From contig JAQFVV010006717.1 in assembly GCA_028023455.1 (NCBI GenBank), positions 184,001-248,000 on the forward strand: 64,000 nucleotides of DNA. Reading direction: 5' to 3'. Below are positions 23,534-35,489 of the stretch, one piece after another (positions within the stretch are counted from its first letter, which is position 1; each line of letters opens with the position of its first letter). The position numbers and the translations under genes are program-made. The notes under the pieces are model-generated. The model was not told where the DNA came from and did not search any database. It saw nothing but the letters and a program-made list of their open reading frames with translations. The DNA comes from Epiperipatus broadwayi. Its lineage: Eukaryota; Onychophora; Udeonychophora; Euonychophora; Peripatidae.

Positions 23534-25929
23534 GCCATATAATTCTATAATTAAAAATCACTTCTTTTCTTGTCAAAAACTTTATTTGATGTATATATAT
23601 ATATATATATCCACTTATTTCCGACTATCTTTACTCTATAGTCATTTTCAAGGATCTAGAAAAAACATTACATTATAAACAAACTTCACATAATAAAAAC
23701 AAAAATAATCAAAAACAATATAAAGCATATAAACCCCTTAAAATTTAAAAATAAATAAAATACAATACATTAAAATCAATTAAATTAAAAACACAAAACA
23801 TACACCACACTTACTTGACTCCCTTCTCAAAAAACTTTCCCTTTTTACATTTTTTATCCAAAAAACCAATTGTTACAATTTCCAGCTTCCAATCTCCAAA
23901 TTGACTATGCCTTTCAAGTAAATTTCAAATGCGCGCCTACGTTCGTCAGAAATACCATCGTGAGAAGCCAAGCCGGATGAAGAAAGAAGGGTAACTGTGT
24001 TACATGAACTTTTAACTTTCTCCCGAGCTTAATGTTATAGTTAATCTGTCAATCAAATTAATCACATGTAAGTTTTGTTTCTTTTATAATGCTACTTTTT
24101 AAAACCTGTCAGTAAATTTTCTTTTCTCTTTTCCTCCGCTCTAGTCTTTAGAAGATAATTTATAAATATTGTACCTAATAATAATAATTCAAATGAATAC
24201 ATTTATATGTTTTTTGTAACTTATTCTATAAACAAACGATGCCAATAGAAATATTTCCCAACTCTGTTTAAAGCTAGTTTATAATATTGATTATAGTTAT
24301 TTTAAAAGTAAGTTCGTTTTTTTTGAATTAAAGATTATTTCATATATTGAGTTGGCAGATAATAATCACTTTATTATTCTCCTTTATTTTTGTCATACTA
24401 TTGTAACCTATCTTTCAATATTAAATATGTAAAATGGTTTTAAAGTTTTATCATCTTGTTGCCTACATGAAATGAGAAATAATTCTCAGTGTATAATTTG
24501 TTACTATCGCTACCGCCTGAACAACCTGAGGGGTTAGGGGTTTCAGAGTAAACTTAATTAATCGTTGCTTTCGCGGTCAGTTTGATTCCGCCATGTTTTA
24601 TTGGAATAGTTATATCAGCCTGTTGCGTAGAAATAGACGAATAGATTATCTAGGTTTTGTGTAATTCCGTTTCAAATCCACTTCAAGCACTCGTCCTCGA
24701 TGACTGTGGCAATGCCTTTCCTTCGCCGAAGTTGGCGTCTCGCCGTACTACCATATGGGAAAGAAAGCAATTATTTTCCAGGTAATCTCTTGGATCACCG
24801 GGTTTCAAAATGATCACGGCTGGTTGTAGTGTCCCGGATCTACTTGGGGGCATTAAGCCTTGTCAAAGTACAAGCCGCCCGGTATTCCGTTGATGCACCG
24901 CAAGTGATTACTGTAGGGCTCTTTAATCTAGGCAACCACTAGTACATCAATCTTAGATATCATATTTATGCGAAGCCACCTCCAACTATTCGTATACGCA
25001 ACGGCTTGAATCTATTCGAATAAAATAACTTAATAAAAATAGTAGATAAATATTTTCAATGCCCCAAATACTCTGATTCCCTTAGCCACCCGTCAATCAT
25101 TTAACTACACCGATATTGGCATGAGTTTGTTTACCAGGTAAAATGATTACTAAAGACTAGTAGCCAATTATAATAGAATATTTATGGAAGTCTTACCGTA
25201 CTTTTGAATAATATTTGTTAATGCTTTCTATTTATTATTAAACAATTTATTTAATCTAATTTTGTGTCTTCCACCTCATTACTCTCGAAGTCTATTTAGT
25301 CACCTACTGTCTGTATTGGCAACTTAAATATATACATTACATTAATGACCGTACCAATATCCAGAGTATAATAGATCTATATATAATTAACTGTAAGTAA
25401 TTTAGTCTGTGTTCTGAGTTGAGCTAGTAAAGGGATAACCCCATGCTGTTATAAAGTCATCATCGGTTGGTCATACCGGGGTTTGGGTTTGAATTTAGTT
25501 GGCGTTTTGGAATTTATTCTTAAACGGTTTTTTGGATAAAAAATGTAAAAAGGGAAAGTTTTTTGAGAAGGGAGTCAAGTAAGTGTGGTGTATGTTTTGT
25601 GTTTTTAATTTAATTGATTTTAATGTATTGTATTTTATTTATTTTTAAATTTTAAAGGGTTTATATGCTTTATATTGTTTTTGATTATTTTTGTTTTTAT
25701 TATGTGAAGTTTGTTTATAATGTAATGTTTTTTCTAGATCCTTGAAAATGACTATAGAGTAAAGATAGTCGAAACGTTGGAAATAAGTGGATATATATAT
25801 ATACATCAAATAAAGTTTTTGACAAGAAAAGAAGTGATTTTTAATTATAGAATTATATGGCTATATGTACTGTATATATTTTTGAAAAGAAAAAAGGATT
25901 GAGTCGTGATTAGAAACAGAAGTAAATGG
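23534..25929 (+). mobile_element. Nested insertion with inverted pseudo-LTR-like arms
   Basis: The intact 3' LTR gives the empty site, so the borders are firm: ATTTACTACRTAATA is duplicated (23519-23533 and 25930-25944, one mismatch), a 15-bp target duplication. The insertion starts with a left arm 23534-23868, the reverse complement of the right arm 25526-25861. After the right arm comes a tail of about 68 bp, ending before the duplication. The body 23869-25525 has no ORF that I can name. A variable, long target duplication, inverted arms with a one-sided extension, and a hammerhead-like sequence in the arm are known traits of Penelope-like insertions with inverted pseudo-LTRs. The body matches the reverse complement of 54228-55888, which lacks arms. 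Confidence 0.85.
25742..25779 (+). ncRNA. Degenerate hammerhead-like motif in the right arm
   Basis: Stem II is a perfect 6-bp GACTAT/ATAGTC hairpin (25750-25770), followed by GAAA (25771-25774), the palindrome ACGT (25774-25777) and T17. Stem I has TCC/GGA pairing. The first core box reads TTGAAAA plus one T instead of CTGANGA, so cleavage is unlikely. The left arm has the same hairpin on the other strand but lacks the 8 nt that include GAAA. Confidence 0.45.
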
Positions 25930-26730
25930 ATTTACTACGTAATATTGTAAAAGTTTAATGTACTTTATTTATCAAAAATACATATAATATATAAGTTATA
26001 CAATTGCAAGTAGTACTTATATATTGGTAATTATGAAACATATAAATAAGAATGGTAAATAAATTAATAAGTTACATAAATTATTAATTTTTGAACCCAG
26101 ATATTGTTTTTATATATCTGTTAATTTAAACTATTTTCTTTAATTTTTGAAAATTTATTATAGTATTGAGTTTTATCATAGGGTATTAAAATAAAAATAT
26201 TATTTATTAATATTTTTAAAATGATAAAATTCATCCGTATTTGTTTATTAATATTTTATTATCTATTATATTATATTTTTTATTATTTATTAAATATTGA
26301 TTTATTAACTTGATCTCTTTGTCTAATCATTATTGAATTAAATTATATATATGCTAGTATTATAAATATTATATGAATATCAATTGTAAATTAATGCTTA
26401 TATAAAGGCATATAAATAATAACTTGTTTTGGATTTTCCCTGAAGAGAGTTGATTGCAAATTCTCCATGAGCTTGAATATCGTGGCATAATGGTGACTGA
26501 AAGAGGGATGAAAGATGGATGAACTAGTCTAAATTATATTTAAACTTATTAAAGATTATTGAGCTAGCATAAAAAAGATAGATATAATCATGGACTTAGT
26601 ATTTTATTGATTCATTTCTAGCATTCTACCTCAAGACCCAAAGTCTGATTGTAGTGAAATGCATATCCTCTTTCTAGGGAATTTAATCATCCCCATATAT
26701 ACAACTTAGATTTTAAATATAACCCATTTT

Positions 26731-27060
26731 GTTATATTTGGTGAACCTAACTATGAAACATTAAGTTAATGATTTCCAAGCATTAAATATAATCGATTCT
26801 ATTATATTTGGTATATCAACTGGGATGATTAAATGCCATTCTGTTATATTTGGTGCCTCAACTAAGGCTATGAAATAGGTCATCCCATTATATTTGGTGA
26901 CCCAAATGTGTGGGGCTTTGAACATTTAAATCTCATACCCTGTAGACACCCCATTATATTTGGCTTCGATTAATTAAATCTCATACCCTGTAGACTTCCC
27001 ATTATATTTGGCTAAGATTAATTAAATCTCATACCCTGTAGACTGCCAATTATATTTGGC
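26731..27060 (+). repeat. Repeated LTR-end/PBS motif across the LTR-leader border
   Basis: RTTATATTTGG occurs at 26731, 26801, 26843, 26887 (the true LTR/PBS join), 26953, 27001 and 27049. The last three head exact-spaced 48-bp units that share AAATCTCATACCCTGTAGAC. Three copies lie inside the LTR and three in the leader. Confidence 0.85.
26895..26912 (+). promoter_or_regulatory. Primer binding site of the gypsy element
   Basis: TGGTGACCCAAATGTG begins two bases after the LTR end. TGG at this point is the complement of a tRNA CCA end and is the usual start of a gypsy PBS. The priming tRNA was not identified. Confidence 0.7.
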
Positions 27061-27531
27061 ACGCAACATTTTAGGCATTGAACATTTAAGTTCATCACAG
27101 GTATAAATTATATACTATTACATATTTAGTATATTAACTGGGGCTTTGAATCAATGATTCTATATTATTACATATAGTGAAAAAGTCATGGATACTTTAA
27201 TTGATTATTCTTAGTAACAAGTATGTTGTTATGAAGATTCATATGGTGTTTATAATTACAAGATTAATATAAATAAAAAAATGATAATATATATAGTATG
27301 ATTTAGAGAGATCTATATTTAAATAACTAATTATTAAATTATGTTTTAAAGAAGAGTTGAGTGGGATAAAATTTTTCTATAGACATAGATGTTTAAAAAT
27401 ACACACATAGATCATTAGAACATCATAAGTATATATAAATAGCATGGGGTGGTAAAGAACTTTACGATATAATATTTTGAATATAAAAATATATAAACTT
27501 GTGTAATATTTGAATTAAGTTAAAATTTGTT

Positions 27532-29430
27532 ATGCTTCGAAGTGGGAAAATGTTTTCAAACAAGGATATTGAATGCTGTAGTCAAATGCAAGATGATTTG
27601 CAAAGTGAACAAAGTGATGATAGTAATATTATAGAACAATCATCATTAGTACAAGCACCTGGTGGTTCTACAACCATAGTTGAATACCCTCAACAAACAC
27701 AGAGTTTAGATCAAGTGTTATCTCAAACACCAAATGTAGTTGATGAAGATTTAAATCAATCATTTACAATTGGAATTAGTCAATCATTTAATGTTGATAC
27801 AATTCAGCAAATGTTACAAATGTTTATGACTAAAATGGACAGTAATAATCAAAAATTACTTGATAATATTAATAGTTTAAAAAGTGATTTGAATCAAAAA
27901 ATGGATGATAATATTAATAGTTTAAAAAGTGATTTGAAGGTTGAAATAACAGGAATTGAAAATAAACTATCTACAAAAATTCAACAATTAAATTTAAATG
28001 TGGATAATGTTAAAAAAGATAACATAGAAATTAAACAAGCATTAAATGATCTAAAGAATGAAATTGATGAAAATAATTCAAAATGTCAACAGTGGTTTAG
28101 TGAGTTCCAAAGTGACATCATAGATAGATTAAATGTTAAATGTGATGAAATGTATAAAAATCAAGGAATTTTTAGGGAAGAAGTAAAGGAAGAACAAAAT
28201 AAAATACGGAATGAAATCCAAGAAGATAGACAACAAATGCATGCAATAATAGATCAACTATCTATTAAACAAAATAATGAGGTAGAATCCCAGAATAATG
28301 TATTAGAGACTATTGATCATCAACTTAAAACTTTGGAAAATAAAATGAATTCAATAGAAATTAATACCAATATAGATAAAAATGTATTGGAAAAATTAAG
28401 GGAAGATACTACTGAAACTTGGAATAGAGTAAATGAAATAAAAGAATCCACTGATAGTAGATTTTTAGTTATTGAAACACAAATATGTAAAAGAACACCA
28501 ACTATAGAAATGCATCAGGTTGAAAATAATGTAAATACTTATAGTTGTAATCAAGAACAAAATCATGGTGAAAAACATTTGGAGGTCATACAAAAAGATC
28601 CACAACAAGTAATTGACTCTGGTGATAGATCAAATTTTCAGTATCATATAATGCCTGAAGTTGAAAATTATCCTAGTAATTTTGAATTAGAAGGGTTAAA
28701 CTTAAATACTTGTAGGATTAATCATGAAAATCAAACATCAACTTCTCAGTTGAATGTTTTAGAAAAACAAAAGGTATACAACCATTCAATACCAAGTAGT
28801 ACAATTAACCAATTTGTTAGGTTAAAAATATTCAAGGGATCTCATAATGAATCTCCTATAGAACATATTAGAAGCCTTAATCTTTATTTTTCTGTTAACC
28901 GTAATTTATCAGAAGGAGAAAAAGTGATCATTGCATATAGTCACTTACAAGGAGATGCATTAATGTGATGGGAGTCTTTACCACAAACTCCATCTACTTA
29001 TATGGAATATCAAGAGTTATTAATTAAAAATTTTTGGAATAGAGATAGACAAGAGGCTTTATTGTACCAAATATTCCAAGATAAGTATAAGCAGACAAAT
29101 TCTTTCGCCGTCAAATAACAAAATTAAGAACACTTAATACTTATTATTTAAGTGAAGGCGAAATGATTAGAATAATAAAAAGAAATTTACCACTTAAAAT
29201 AGAACAATCATTACTATGTACCAATATAACAAAAATAGAACAAATAGTAGAACTTTTAAATAGTATTGATATGAATAAACTAATTTATCAATTAGATTAC
29301 CTGATTAAAAAAAAGAGGAAGCTTCAATCAATACAATATTTTATAATAGAAGGAAAAATAATAGAGATACCAGTTATTGGAAGGGAAAAACATCTCAAAG
29401 GAATATACCTTATGACCCCTCTCCCAAAAT
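27532..29430 (+). pseudogene. gag: gag of the gypsy element, broken
   Basis: The first frame (27532-28968, 478 codons) starts at an ATG after a long AT-rich leader. Its N-terminal part is Gln/Ser-rich. Residues of about 100-320 are Lys/Glu/Asn/Ile-rich and look like coiled coil, with a 14-residue duplication of NINSLKSDL. From about residue 430 comes the gag capsid motif (VRLKIFKGS..SPIEHIRSLNLYF, then YSHLQGDALM). TGA at 28966-28968 replaces the expected Trp in the conserved LxWW. The capsid reading continues in frame (WESLPQTPSTYMEYQELLIK) to about 29100, then shifts frame and goes on at 29163-29430. No CCHC zinc knuckle is visible. It would form the particle that packages the RNA. Confidence 0.85.
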
Positions 29431-29586
29431 AAATTGTGATAATTTAAATGAAGTAAAAATAACTTCTAATAATCCAAGAAATTCCCCAAGACTGGGATGT
29501 AGTAAAGATATATCTATAGTTTCACATAAAACAAACTAAAAGGGTACTTAAGGAAATGTTCCTCACCTCAAGAAACCAAATACCCA

Positions 29587-30060
29587 ATGAGGAACTTGAA
29601 TCAATCTTTTACACGAGAAATCACTAACATGATGTGTTCATGGGAAGATAAAACACCAAATTTTGTTTTACAAAGTTGCCCTATGATAGAAGTTTTGTTT
29701 GAGAGCTTGCTGGTTAAAGCATTATTAGATTCTGGTAGCCAAATTTCAGTGATATCAGAGAAATTTTATCAAGAGATTTTAGTAATAAATCCTAACATCA
29801 AAATATTACCACTAAAATCTATGCAGGTTACCATGGTAACAGCAGAAAAGCTAAATTAATCCAAAAACAAATTTGGATTGAGATTAAAATTGGCCAAACA
29901 ACTCTCTATCATGTATTTTTAATTTTGAATGGTTTGATTCACAATGTTATTTTAGGGGCAGACTTCCTACATTTGAACACTTGTGTAATTGATTTCTGTA
30001 ATAAAACAGTTAAAATTAATGATGAAGTCTTGGAGATGACATTGCTTCCAAGATATGATC
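29587..30060 (+). pseudogene. pol: Aspartic protease domain of the gypsy pol
   Basis: ALLDSGSQISVISEKFY places the catalytic Asp at 29728-29730 in a D-S-G motif. The second half, VILGADFLHLNTCVIDF (from about 29940), is the conserved hydrophobic-Gly-Asp-x-Leu block. A frameshift near 29855 separates the two. The domain matures gag and pol. Confidence 0.85.
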
Positions 30061-31500
30061 AAATTGAAGTTGACTGTATAACATCTAGCATTCCAGAAAC
30101 ACTTTTAGAGAGTAAACTCGCAGAATCCAACTTGCTTGGAAGTGATGATATATTAAAATTACAATTTGTCATAAGAGAATTTAATTCTATTTCCTCAGAC
30201 ATACCAGGTGTGATAAAGGGATTCCAACAGAGAATTAGATTAATTCATGATCAACCATTTAAATCTAAATCGTATCCTATTCCATACCAATATCGGGAAG
30301 ATATATCTAAGCAAATTAAAAAAATTCTGGATTGGGAAATCATTTCCAAATGCTCTTCACCTTACTGTAATCCAGTAGTAACTGTGAAGAAGAAAGATGG
30401 GTCAATGAGATTTTGTTTAGATGCTAGACAACTAAATAAAATTACTGTCCCAGACAGAAATATACCACCACCCATACATGAATTATTCATGAAATTTGGA
30501 AACAAGAAGGTATTTTCCACTTTTGATTTAACCTCCAGCTATTAGCAGATTGAACTTCATCCAAGATCGCCAATATACTGCTTTTCGTTATGAGGGTTTT
30601 ACATACCAATTTAATAGGATGCCATTTGGATTTATAAATAGTGGTGCAGGTCTTTTCAGGTGTTTGGATAAGACTTTATCTCCTGAGGTAAAACAATCAT
30701 AATTATTTATGTGGATGATGTAATTATTGCATCCACCACAGTTGAAGAACACCTTCAACATTTATCTATATTTTTTAAAGAGTGTTTTCTGAAAGGTATA
30801 AAAATTAACTTCAAGAAGAGTACTTTAGTTTCCAACCAAGTTGTTTTTTTAGGTCATATTGTTGGTTGCAATGGGATAAGACCTCATCCAGAGAAGATCT
30901 CTGACATTCAAAACTTTCCTAAACCATCTACTCGAAAACAAATTAGATCATTTTCGGCCTATGTAATTTTTACAACCATTTCTATCAGAAATTCTCAGAC
31001 CACATGGAACCGTTGCTAAAATTGATTAGAAAAGATGAACGTTGGAAATGGACTGAAGAACAAGACCGTGCATTTGAGAATATTAAAACAGGGTTTTTAA
31101 AGTTAACTATGTTAGCTTTTCCTGATTTTAATAAACCATTCATTATTCAAACAGATAGTAGTGGTTTTGGATTAGGGGTAACACTGTCCCAAATCCAAGA
31201 GGATGGCCAACCAGGTTTCCTCTTCTTTATTAGCCGGCTCTTGAAAGGTCCAGAAATAAATTACATGGTTACAGAGAAGGAAGCACTAGCAATAGTTTGG
31301 GCTTTCCAAAAATTTCGACAAATGCTACTTGGATCAGAGGTGATAGTGATCACTGATCACAAAAGCCTTGAATTCCTGAATCTCAGTTATCTGACTAATA
31401 GTCATCTAGTTAGATAGAGTTTACTACTACAGGAATTTAATTACACTGTGCATTATTGCAAAAGATCCGAGAATATCATTGCTGATGTGCTTAGTTGAAA
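30061..31500 (+). pseudogene. pol: Reverse transcriptase and RNase H of the gypsy pol
   Basis: RT begins near 30245 (KSYPIPYQYREDISKQI). Next come VTVKKKDGSMRFCLDARQLN and FSTFDLTSSY, the latter with the first catalytic Asp, then TAG where GYWQI has Trp. FRYEGFTYQFNRMPFGFINS follows in another frame. YVDD is at 30708-30719, and FLGHIVG follows. RNase H (about 31004-31480) has the first catalytic Asp in IIQTDSSG (31153-31155), Glu in the EKEALAIVWA block, and Asp in VITDHKSLEF. Breaks: a stop at the Trp after SSY, a frameshift near 30690, another near 31010, TAG at the Trp in LVRW, and TGA at the Arg in ADVLSR. All catalytic residues survive. Confidence 0.92.
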
Positions 31501-31525
31501 TCCATGTAGGTCAGAACAAAATCAT

Positions 31526-32760
31526 TTGATGGTAGACAATGCCTACATTACAAATGTCAATGTGATGGCTGATAGTAATGTAGAGAACGAGTTGGAAAAC
31601 TTACCAGAGATACAATTTAATGACCCAGAATTAAACCCAATTATAAAAGTTTTATTAGGAGAGGAAGTTTTGGATGCACCTAAAGATCTTAACCATTTTA
31701 AATTAGAACAACAGGTCTTACTATATAAGTGAATGATAACGTTGATGAGTGGAGGTAAATAATACCAAAGTCTTTACGTGACCCACTCATAAAATACGTA
31801 CACTGTCTATACGGGCATTATGGTGCTCATAAGACAGAAAATACCCTTAAGAATTGGTTTTACTGGCCAAAAATGTATAAAGACATCTTGAAATCACTCC
31901 AGGATTGTCTAATTTGCTTAAGAGCTAAGTCAGTAAACCAAAATTATATTAATTCAATTAATTCTATCATTCCAGAAAGACCAAATGAGATCTTAGCAAT
32001 TGACTATTATGGGCCTTTGCCTCCATTCAACAAACAAAAATATTTATTAGTCACTTATGGTCTCTTTTCCAAATATGTTGCTGCTTACCCGATACCCCAA
32101 GCCAATGCTAAACATACAATCAAAGTATTGAGTACTCTCCAATTTCCAATGATAGGAAAGCCGAAAACCATACTAACTGATCATGGTACATCTTTTCTAT
32201 CTAAGGAATGGAAGAAATGGGTAGATATATCAAAAATAAAACATGTGCTAATCTCTATTAGGAATCCACAATCAAATCCATGTGAACGTATTATGCGGGA
32301 GCTTGGACGTTTGTTTAGGACCTATTTAGAAGAGGAGCACAAGGGTTGGGTAAAGCAGACAAAACATGTAGTAGACTATATCAATTGGAGTTTAAATGAA
32401 TCTACTGGATTCTCACCCATCCGACTACACTTTCATCAAATTATACCTATATTATTTAAAAAATATAAACCTATTATTAATGAACCCAAAATAAATGGAG
32501 AAAATGATATTTTACAAGCTCATAAACAACTTGTTAAAATGGCAAATAATAGAAGTCAGAATAAAAAAAAATGTATTTATGAATTTAAAGTTGGAGATAA
32601 AGTTTTGATAAAGACTTTCCATCCCAGGAAACCATTGGAGAATAAATACCATAAATTCTATAATACATATGAAGGACATTATACTATCGTTAAAAAGGCA
32701 GGTCCAAATGCATTTTGGATTAACCAAGAAGGAGATATTCGTGGTATGTACAATTCATGA
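31526..32760 (+). pseudogene. pol: Integrase of the gypsy pol, catalytic core intact
   Basis: The HHCC finger runs HCLYGHYGAH (from 31801) to DCLIC (about 31897-31911). The DDE core is complete: Asp in AIDYYGP (32002-32004), Asp in LTDHGTSF (32179-32181), and Glu in NPCERIMREL (32284-32286). The spacing is D-59-D-35-E, as expected for a DD35E integrase. The C-terminal KVGDKVLIKTFHPRK block and a Gly-Pro after it resemble the GPY/F module. No chromodomain follows. The 295-codon frame 31873-32760 is unbroken. Upstream, a stop and frameshift at about 31730-31760 cut it from RNase H. The NPCERIMRELGRLFRTY block is typical of a gypsy group that I recall mainly from arthropods, but I would not place the host on that. 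Confidence 0.93.
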
Positions 32761-33318
32761 ATTTTAAAACCTTATTTTGGCTGCTTATAATGTTTTATAA
32801 AGAAAGAAGGTGAAGATCAAGATAAGAATTGGGCAGTGTAAACCATACGGTTGTATAAAAAAAAATAGTGATCAATGTAAAGAGAAGTATAGTTAAAAAC
32901 ATTAGCTTTGGTGAGGGTATTCTTTAATGCCTTAAAATAAGTAAAAACAATAGAGTCAATTCATATTAATAAATGGATACTCTAGTATTTATTTAGTCCT
33001 TTTCAAATCCATAAGTCTTAAAGAAGCAGGAATAAAGCTAGTAAATATATTTGTGTTGTCCAAGAAGGAAACACATTATTTTTTTATTTTTTTATTTTTT
33101 TTTATATAAAAAAAAATATTAACCATCAAAGTCCTTAACTTTATTTTGATCATTATCAAAAGAATAGGATAGCCCAAGTATTAGGAAGATATAACAGTAA
33201 AAAAAAAAAATTCAACCCTTCATAAAATCCAACTATAAATGCAATTAAACTATAAGAATATACTAAAATAGTTGTAAGTGTTTAAAATTTTAACTTAAAT
33301 TAAAATTTTAAATTTCCC
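32761..33318. other. 3' non-coding region of the gypsy element
   Basis: AT-rich, without an ORF. No env remnant recognised. Confidence 0.7.
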
Positions 33319-33332
33319 AAGGGAAGGGGAAA
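33319..33332 (+). promoter_or_regulatory. Polypurine tract
   Basis: AAGGGAAGGGGAAA lies directly before the 3' LTR, where plus-strand DNA synthesis is primed. Confidence 0.88.
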
Positions 33333-33415
33333 TATAATAGTAACTTACAGTTGTTATTATTGGTCTAACATGTTTTATCTCTTAGGAAATTATTTATAAA
33401 TATAATTTTTTATTT

Positions 33416-33474
<59 letters not shown>

Positions 33475-35457
33475 AGTTTTAAAGAATACATACCTTAAGC
33501 TTTTGAGTAAAATGCCAGATTTGAAGTTAAGAATAAATACTTATATATTTTTTTTATTTTATTATTAAATCTTAATGTCAATGGAACAATTGATAGTTGA
33601 GTTAAGCATGAACTTGTAATAACACACAAGCAGATTGATTCGTTCTTTTGTTTTTAAGGAGAAGAAAAGAAAATCATTTATCTTTAAATAACTTTTTCTT
33701 TTATCAAAACTACCGTTCAACGATTGGAATTTAAATATTAACTTTTCCAAATTAAAATAATCTGTGGATTAAAAGTCTGCAAGGAAAATATTTTAATTTT
33801 CTATTAAGTCTTAAAGGAATAGCAATATAAAAGAAAAGAACGTCTGTTTAAGTTTTTTGGAAACTACGCTGTTTTAATACTTCCGTGATTCTTCGGATAT
33901 ATATAAATTTAAGATAATTATATATATATATAGGATAAAACAATGTGTTTTGAGTAAAACAGCTTTGTATCGTAAAGGTTTCAAAACCAACCTTGCATGC
34001 TATTTTAAAATATTTTGAAATATTGGATATATAGAACATCTAATGATAATAGAAAAATGAAGATTAAGAACATCTACATTCGAAGAATATTTATTTTATT
34101 TCACATTAATCAAATCATTGGATATTATTAACAGTTTATCGTTTAAGGATAAATAAAATCATCATTATACCAATGGATTAATAATATACTTCGTAAAAGA
34201 TCTTCATTAGGATGATGAACTATAGACTTCAATATCTACTCTCAACTCTATTATAAATAAGTTTTCTTTATTATTTATTTATATATATTATAATAATGCT
34301 TATATTATTTTAATATGTTTATTATTATTATTATCTTTATTTCAAATTTGGCATCGCATCATTATATCTTAATAGGAAAATTATATTTATTATTAAATAT
34401 AATTAATTGAAAGCTCAACATAATTCATCAAATTAGATGAGGGATATAAAGAATAGTTATTATTTGATAGATATCTTAAACAAGATTATATTGTATTTAC
34501 TACGTAATATTGTAAAAGTTTAATGTACTTTATTTATCAATAATACATATAATATATAAGTTATACAATTGCAAGTAGTACTTATATATTGGTAATTATG
34601 AAACATATAAATAAGAATGGTAAATAAATTAATAAGTTACATAAATTATTAATTTTTGAACCCAGATATTGTTTTTATATATCTGTTAATTTAAACTATT
34701 TTCTTTAATTTTTGAAAATTTATTATAGTATTGAGTTTTATCATAGGGTATTAAAATAAAAATATTATTTATTAATATTTTTAAAATGATAAAATTCATC
34801 CGTATTTGTTTATTAATATTTTATTATCTATTATATTATATTTTTTTATTATTTATTAAATATTGATTTATTAACTTGATCTCTTTGTCTAATCATTATT
34901 GAATTAAATTATATATATGCTAGTATTATAAATATCATATGAATATCAATTGTAATTAATGCTTATATAAAGGCATATAAATAATAACTTGTTTTGGATT
35001 TTCCCTGAAGAGAGTTGATTGCAAATTCTCCATGAGCTTGAATATCGTGGCATAATGGTGACTGAAAGAGGGATGAAAGATGGATGAACTAGTCTAAATT
35101 ATATTTAAACTTATTAAATATTATTGAGCTAGCATAAAAAAGATAGATATAATCATGGACTTAGTATTTCATTGATTCATTTCTAGCATTCTACCTGAAG
35201 ACCCAAAGTCTGATTGTAGTGAAATGCATATCCTCTTTCTAGGGAATTTAATCATCCCCATATATACAACTTAGATTTTAAATATAACCCATTTTGTTAT
35301 ATTTGGCGAACCTAACTATGAAACATTAAGTTAATGATTTCCAAGCATTAAATATAATCGATTCTATTATATTTGGTATATCAACTGGGATGATTAAATG
35401 CCATTCCGTTATATTTGGTGCCTCAACTAAGGCTATCAAATAGGTCATCCCATTATA
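33333..35457 (+). repeat. 3' LTR, uninterrupted, 2125 bp
   Basis: Starts TATAATAGTAAC and ends CATCCCATTATA, both aligned to the 5' LTR. It contains an internal (TA)n at about 33420-33470 and keeps one copy of the ATTTACTACGTAATA target at about 34496. Promoter and poly(A) signals are presumably here, but I cannot single them out in such AT-rich sequence. Confidence 0.92.

Positions 35458-35489
<32 letters not shown>

Larger units (their letters stand above)
22324..26892 (+). repeat. 5' LTR, interrupted
   Basis: Matches 33333-35457 throughout except for the nested insertion at 23534-25929 and a different length of internal (TA)n near 22423-22478. Start and end were set where similarity to the 3' LTR stops: TATAATAGTAAC at the start and CATCCCATTATA at the end, just before the PBS. 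Ancestral length about 2.17 kb. Confidence 0.92.
22324..35457 (+). mobile_element. Ty3/gypsy LTR retrotransposon, near full length, inactive
   Basis: Order: 5' LTR (with a nested 2.4-kb insertion), PBS, 48-bp leader repeats, gag, pol as protease-RT-RNase H-integrase, PPT, 3' LTR. Integrase after RNase H is the Ty3/gypsy order. Without the nested insertion it would be about 10.7 kb. Both LTRs start TATAAT and end ATTATA, a 6-bp inverted terminus instead of the usual TG..CA. Any target duplication is hidden because both flanks are TA repeats (ATAT on both sides). No env-like ORF lies between integrase and the PPT. The LTRs differ by roughly 2-3% in the parts I compared, so the insertion is fairly young. 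Confidence 0.93.

Noticed and set aside
23895-23955. Minus-strand CTGACGA then GAAAT in the nested element's body (also at 55812)
   Set aside because: The intervening sequence does not form a stem II next to GAAA, and there is no stem III or stem I pairing.
26731-27060. Evenly spaced short repeats suggestive of a CRISPR-like array
   Set aside because: They are LTR-end/PBS duplications inside a eukaryotic gypsy element, without unique equal-length spacers.
32512-32727. Minus-strand 71-codon frame
   Set aside because: Antisense shadow of the integrase frame.
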